Translations under genes and position numbers: made by a program | Shown here: positions 61,122-64,000 of the stretch, piece by piece | Numbering within the stretch: the stretch's first letter is position 1 | Layout of the letters: every line of letters begins with the position of its first letter | The notes under the pieces: generated by a model | The model's input: only the letters and a program-made list of their open reading frames with translations | The model's database searches: none | What the model was told of the DNA's origin: nothing | From: Lederbergia galactosidilytica | GTDB lineage: Bacteria; Bacillota; Bacilli; Bacillales; Bacillaceae_C | DNA: 64,000 nt | Assembly: GCF_017873565.1 (NCBI RefSeq) | Contig: NZ_JAGGKH010000003.1 | Coordinates: 186,001 to 250,000, forward strand | Direction: 5' to 3'

Positions 61122-64000
61122 GTGAGAAAGAGAGTAAGTCTGCTATTTATTATGTTGCTACTTATGCAGACGTTATCGAATGGTCTTATGCTTGCAGCAC
61201 CAGCTCAAGCAAAAGAGCATACAGATAACGCGTTTTCTGGTGTGGACATCGCAGAACCAAATGGAGAATCCTCCACTGTTGATGTTCGAGTGGATTGGGA
61301 TCTTAAAGGGATAGACCTGGAAGTCGAGAACCAATTCGTTTTTCCACTCCCTGAAGAGATACAGATACAACAAGCACAATCAGGAAAATTATTAGATAAA
61401 GAAACAGAAATAGGAGAATATAAAGCCTCAGCAGATGGCCTCATTTCAGCTAGCTTTAACGAAAAAGCTAAAGAACATCCAGAAGCAAAGGGCAATTTCA
61501 TGGTACAGGCCGAGCACGTAAAGCAAGAAGTGACGGAAGATGAACCAGATCAAGCAACACAGAATGAAACAACTGATAAAGAAGAAGTAAAAGATGAACC
61601 GTTAGAAGAAGTGACGGAATCAGATCGTGCTGATGAACAGCAAGAAGAAAAAGCTTCTGATACCGAAGGAACTGCAGAAATAGAAACGGACAAAGAGGAA
61701 AAAGAGGAAGAAACAGTAGAAGTGAATACTGATGAGGAACAAGAAGTAACAAATGAAGAAGAGATTAAAGAAACAGTAGAGGATGAAGGAACGGAAAAGA
61801 AAGATACCGCAACTTCTGCTGCAACTGATGTTCAACCACAGGCTGTGGAGTTAGGGAATATCTTTACCTTTGATTATTTTAAAGTTAATGAGGAAGATGT
61901 TGAAGATGGGGCTGTCATTGAAATAGGGAATGGTACGAAGGTAGAAGTAGCATATGCTTGGGATACAGAAGGACTTAATGCAAAGGCTGGTGACACGGCA
62001 TCCATCAAACTGCCAGATATATTTAAACGGGTTAATGTACCAAGTCAACGAATTATGACTAACGGTGTAGATGTTGGGGAGTATAGTATTGTTGATGGCG
62101 AACTTAGATTTGTCTTCAATGAAAATATTGAAGATAGTGCTGTTCAAAATGGCTTTGTAGGTTTAAATTTACAATTTAATTTAGAAAAATTCCAAGAAAA
62201 TATAGTACAAAAGATCCATTTTAATGATAAAAGTGATAAAACACTTACTGTCATTGCAAAACCAAAAGGGGATATTAGTACTATCACAAAAGAAGGTCAT
62301 CCTGATCGAGAATTGAATGCAAGAGAAATAACTTGGACGATCGATATTATGAATGACCATGAGGAAGCAATTACAAATGCAACGTTAAAGGATATTATTC
62401 CAGATGGTTTAGGGGAACCAAGAGATTTTGTTATCAATGAATTATCGATTGGATTGAATGGAGATAAGCGTGTTGGTGCTGAATTTAATGCAAAGCCACA
62501 GGTGGATGGAAATGAATTTAATATTGAATTTGAAAATATAGCACCATACCAAGGCTATAGAATTCAATATACAACAACGATAGAAGATTATACGATTGAT
62601 AGCTTTACAAATGATGCATTGTTCTCTTATGGAGGTGCAGGATTGCCAGCAAAAGCAACTGTGAAGGGACTTGAACGAAGCAATCCAATTGAAAAAAGTG
62701 GAGTATATAATGATAAAACTGAACAGTTAGATTGGAAAATTATAGTTAATGAATCTGGTGGAGAGATTGATGAGGCAATTGTAAGAGATGAACTAGCAGA
62801 TGAATTGAGTTTAGTAGAAGGATCTATAAAAGTTCATAAGTTTAATAGCAATTGGAATTGGATAGAAGAAAAAAGTGCTGAGAAGTTCCCAATCAATTTA
62901 GGTCAAGTAGGATCTGATGAAATTTATCAAATTACATTTAGCACAAATATCGATTGGTCAAAAGTTAATGATGGGGATTATCAACGTGACAATGAATTTA
63001 CGAATCACACTGAATTATACGACGGAGAAATGAAAATAGGGGAAAATGATGCGACGGTAAAGTATTCGAGACAGTCACTTCTTGAAAAATCAGGAACCTC
63101 CAATGTAGATTATGATAATAAAACACTTACTTGGACAATTGATGTTAATAAAGCGAAACATCCGGTAAATAATGTTGTCGTAACGGATTTGATTCCAAAA
63201 GGATTGAGCATTTCTGAAGATGATATTTCTATAAAAGATGAAGAAGGAAATGAAATTACGGCTAAAAGTATAACAACTTCAGATGCAGATGATGGAAAAC
63301 AGAAAGTTAGAATCGACTTAGGAAATATCGGTGACAAACATATTCAAATTACCTATACAACTAAAATTGAAGACTTTGAGATCGATAGTTTTGACAATGC
63401 CGCTTCTATGGAAGGTGATGGCATCGGTGAGGGTACACCTGGTGATAGCTTCACAATCAACCCACCAGCGAATAGTTTTAATAAAAGCTTTAAATCTATA
63501 GACTACAATAATAAAACTATTGAATGGGAACTTAAAGTAAATCCGATAAGAGATGCTATAACTTCATTAGAAATAGTTGATACCTTCCCAAATAAAGGGT
63601 TGATCTTATTACCTGATACATTAGAAATTAAAGTTGATAAAGGATCTATTGAAAAAGAGAGATACACTCTCACTCCAAATACAGAAAATGATGATACAGG
63701 TTTTCATAAAGGGTTTACTATTAAGTTTGATGACCGCCTACTACCATTAAATAATGAAATGGTAATTACGTATCAAACATCCTATGACCCACAACTTGAA
63801 GTTGATGGTAAGAAATTAGACAAAAATGAAAGTGAAGATAGAGTTTATAAAAACCACGCTAAATTCACTGGAGAAACTGAAAATGGTATTGGCTTCGATG
63901 AAGGGCGGGATGCTCAAACAAAAGTGAGAGAAGACTCATGGAACAGTGGTAAAAAAGTTGGGAAATTAGTCCATGTAGATAATGATGGGAAACTGGTTGA
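61122..64000 (+). CDS. Large secreted adhesin with repeated collagen-binding/DUF11-like domains (3' partial)
   Basis: The frame starts at GTG 61122 with GAAGGGGTAGAG upstream and is open to the window edge (959 codons seen). Signal peptide to AAPAQA (residue 30). A first domain (about 35-130) is followed by a Glu/Thr-rich acidic linker (about 135-230, many EE and KEE runs). A second domain begins near 240 (LGNIFTFDYFKVNEEDVEDG). Four similar modules then recur about every 131 residues: ITWTIDIMND, LDWKIIVNES, LTWTIDVNKA, IEWELKVNPI, each followed by a DxxP/DELxxx strand. At the end GKKVGKLVHVDNDGKLV resembles the start of a Cna-B/SpaA domain. A sortase signal is expected downstream. Host or matrix binding is inference. 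Confidence 0.88.
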   Translation, partial: MRKRVSLLFIMLLLMQTLSNGLMLAAPAQAKEHTDNAFSGVDIAEPNGESSTVDVRVDWDLKGIDLEVENQFVFPLPEEIQIQQAQSGKLLDKETEIGEYKASADGLISASFNEKAKEHPEAKGNFMVQAEHVKQEVTEDEPDQATQNETTDKEEVKDEPLEEVTESDRADEQQEEKASDTEGTAEIETDKEEKEEETVEVNTDEEQEVTNEEEIKETVEDEGTEKKDTATSAATDVQPQAVELGNIFTFDYFKVNEEDVEDGAVIEIGNGTKVEVAYAWDTEGLNAKAGDTASIKLPDIFKRVNVPSQRIMTNGVDVGEYSIVDGELRFVFNENIEDSAVQNGFVGLNLQFNLEKFQENIVQKIHFNDKSDKTLTVIAKPKGDISTITKEGHPDRELNAREITWTIDIMNDHEEAITNATLKDIIPDGLGEPRDFVINELSIGLNGDKRVGAEFNAKPQVDGNEFNIEFENIAPYQGYRIQYTTTIEDYTIDSFTNDALFSYGGAGLPAKATVKGLERSNPIEKSGVYNDKTEQLDWKIIVNESGGEIDEAIVRDELADELSLVEGSIKVHKFNSNWNWIEEKSAEKFPINLGQVGSDEIYQITFSTNIDWSKVNDGDYQRDNEFTNHTELYDGEMKIGENDATVKYSRQSLLEKSGTSNVDYDNKTLTWTIDVNKAKHPVNNVVVTDLIPKGLSISEDDISIKDEEGNEITAKSITTSDADDGKQKVRIDLGNIGDKHIQITYTTKIEDFEIDSFDNAASMEGDGIGEGTPGDSFTINPPANSFNKSFKSIDYNNKTIEWELKVNPIRDAITSLEIVDTFPNKGLILLPDTLEIKVDKGSIEKERYTLTPNTENDDTGFHKGFTIKFDDRLLPLNNEMVITYQTSYDPQLEVDGKKLDKNESEDRVYKNHAKFTGETENGIGFDEGRDAQTKVREDSWNSGKKVGKLVHVDNDGKLV

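Overview
The window is a low-GC Gram-positive chromosome segment from an endospore-forming member of the Bacillaceae. Evidence: three small acid-soluble spore protein genes (one SspO, two tandem SspH), a CotA-type spore-coat laccase, a spore-coat-like Hsp20 protein, Bacillus-style AGGAGG ribosome binding sites with many TTG and GTG starts, a SAM-I riboswitch, and CIRCE and cre operators. No rRNA, tRNA, CRISPR array or prophage was seen.

Layout. 1-4.9 kb: end of a MacB-like ABC exporter operon, a C45 acyltransferase-like protein, and a double-MerR regulator divergent from an unknown gene. 4.9-7.5 kb: a streptogramin resistance pair, vgb (broken by a one-base frameshift) and a Vat acetyltransferase, then a DUF2269 protein and a doxX fragment ending in a repeat. 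7.6-12 kb: ilvA, an Hsp20-like gene, a TPR protein, and a SAM riboswitch followed by a 58-codon gene. 12.6-24 kb: a carbohydrate island with a sulfatase, two paralogous solute-binding-protein/permease sets, and a YesM/YesN two-component system between them; the second set has a cre site. It has no ABC ATPase, sulfatase maturase or glycoside hydrolase, so these must be supplied elsewhere. 24-33.6 kb: htpG (CIRCE upstream), a cold-shock gene with a structured leader, sbcD-sbcC, sspO and a winged-helix protein. 33.9-38 kb: a secreted helveticin-J-like protein, an AAA ATPase and a CDF metal exporter. 38-42.6 kb: a leftward polar amino-acid ABC operon led by an acyl-CoA-dehydrogenase-like flavoprotein, possibly for sulfur acquisition. 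42.8-50.2 kb: two sspH genes, an acetyltransferase, an M20 peptidase, cotA and two unrecognised genes. 50.4-53.7 kb: a YvfRSTU/LnrLMNJK-type ABC-2 exporter with its DesK/NarL two-component system. 53.8-59.6 kb: a Uma2 protein, a decayed IS150-like element inside an older repeat, a zinc-ribbon membrane protein, a DUF2207 protein, signal peptidase I and MscL. 59.8-64 kb: a SARP-type response regulator divergent from a large secreted adhesin that runs off the window.

The main cross-cutting signal is a roughly 200-240 bp inverted-repeat element with termini like GAGRCTGGGACA. It has three copies, each in the gap between two convergent genes; one copy has received the IS and one abuts a truncated doxX. 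A different degenerate repeat occupies another convergent gap, before htpG. The most intriguing single locus is the SAM riboswitch, with a good promoter and terminator, whose first downstream gene is an unrecognised 58-codon ORF.
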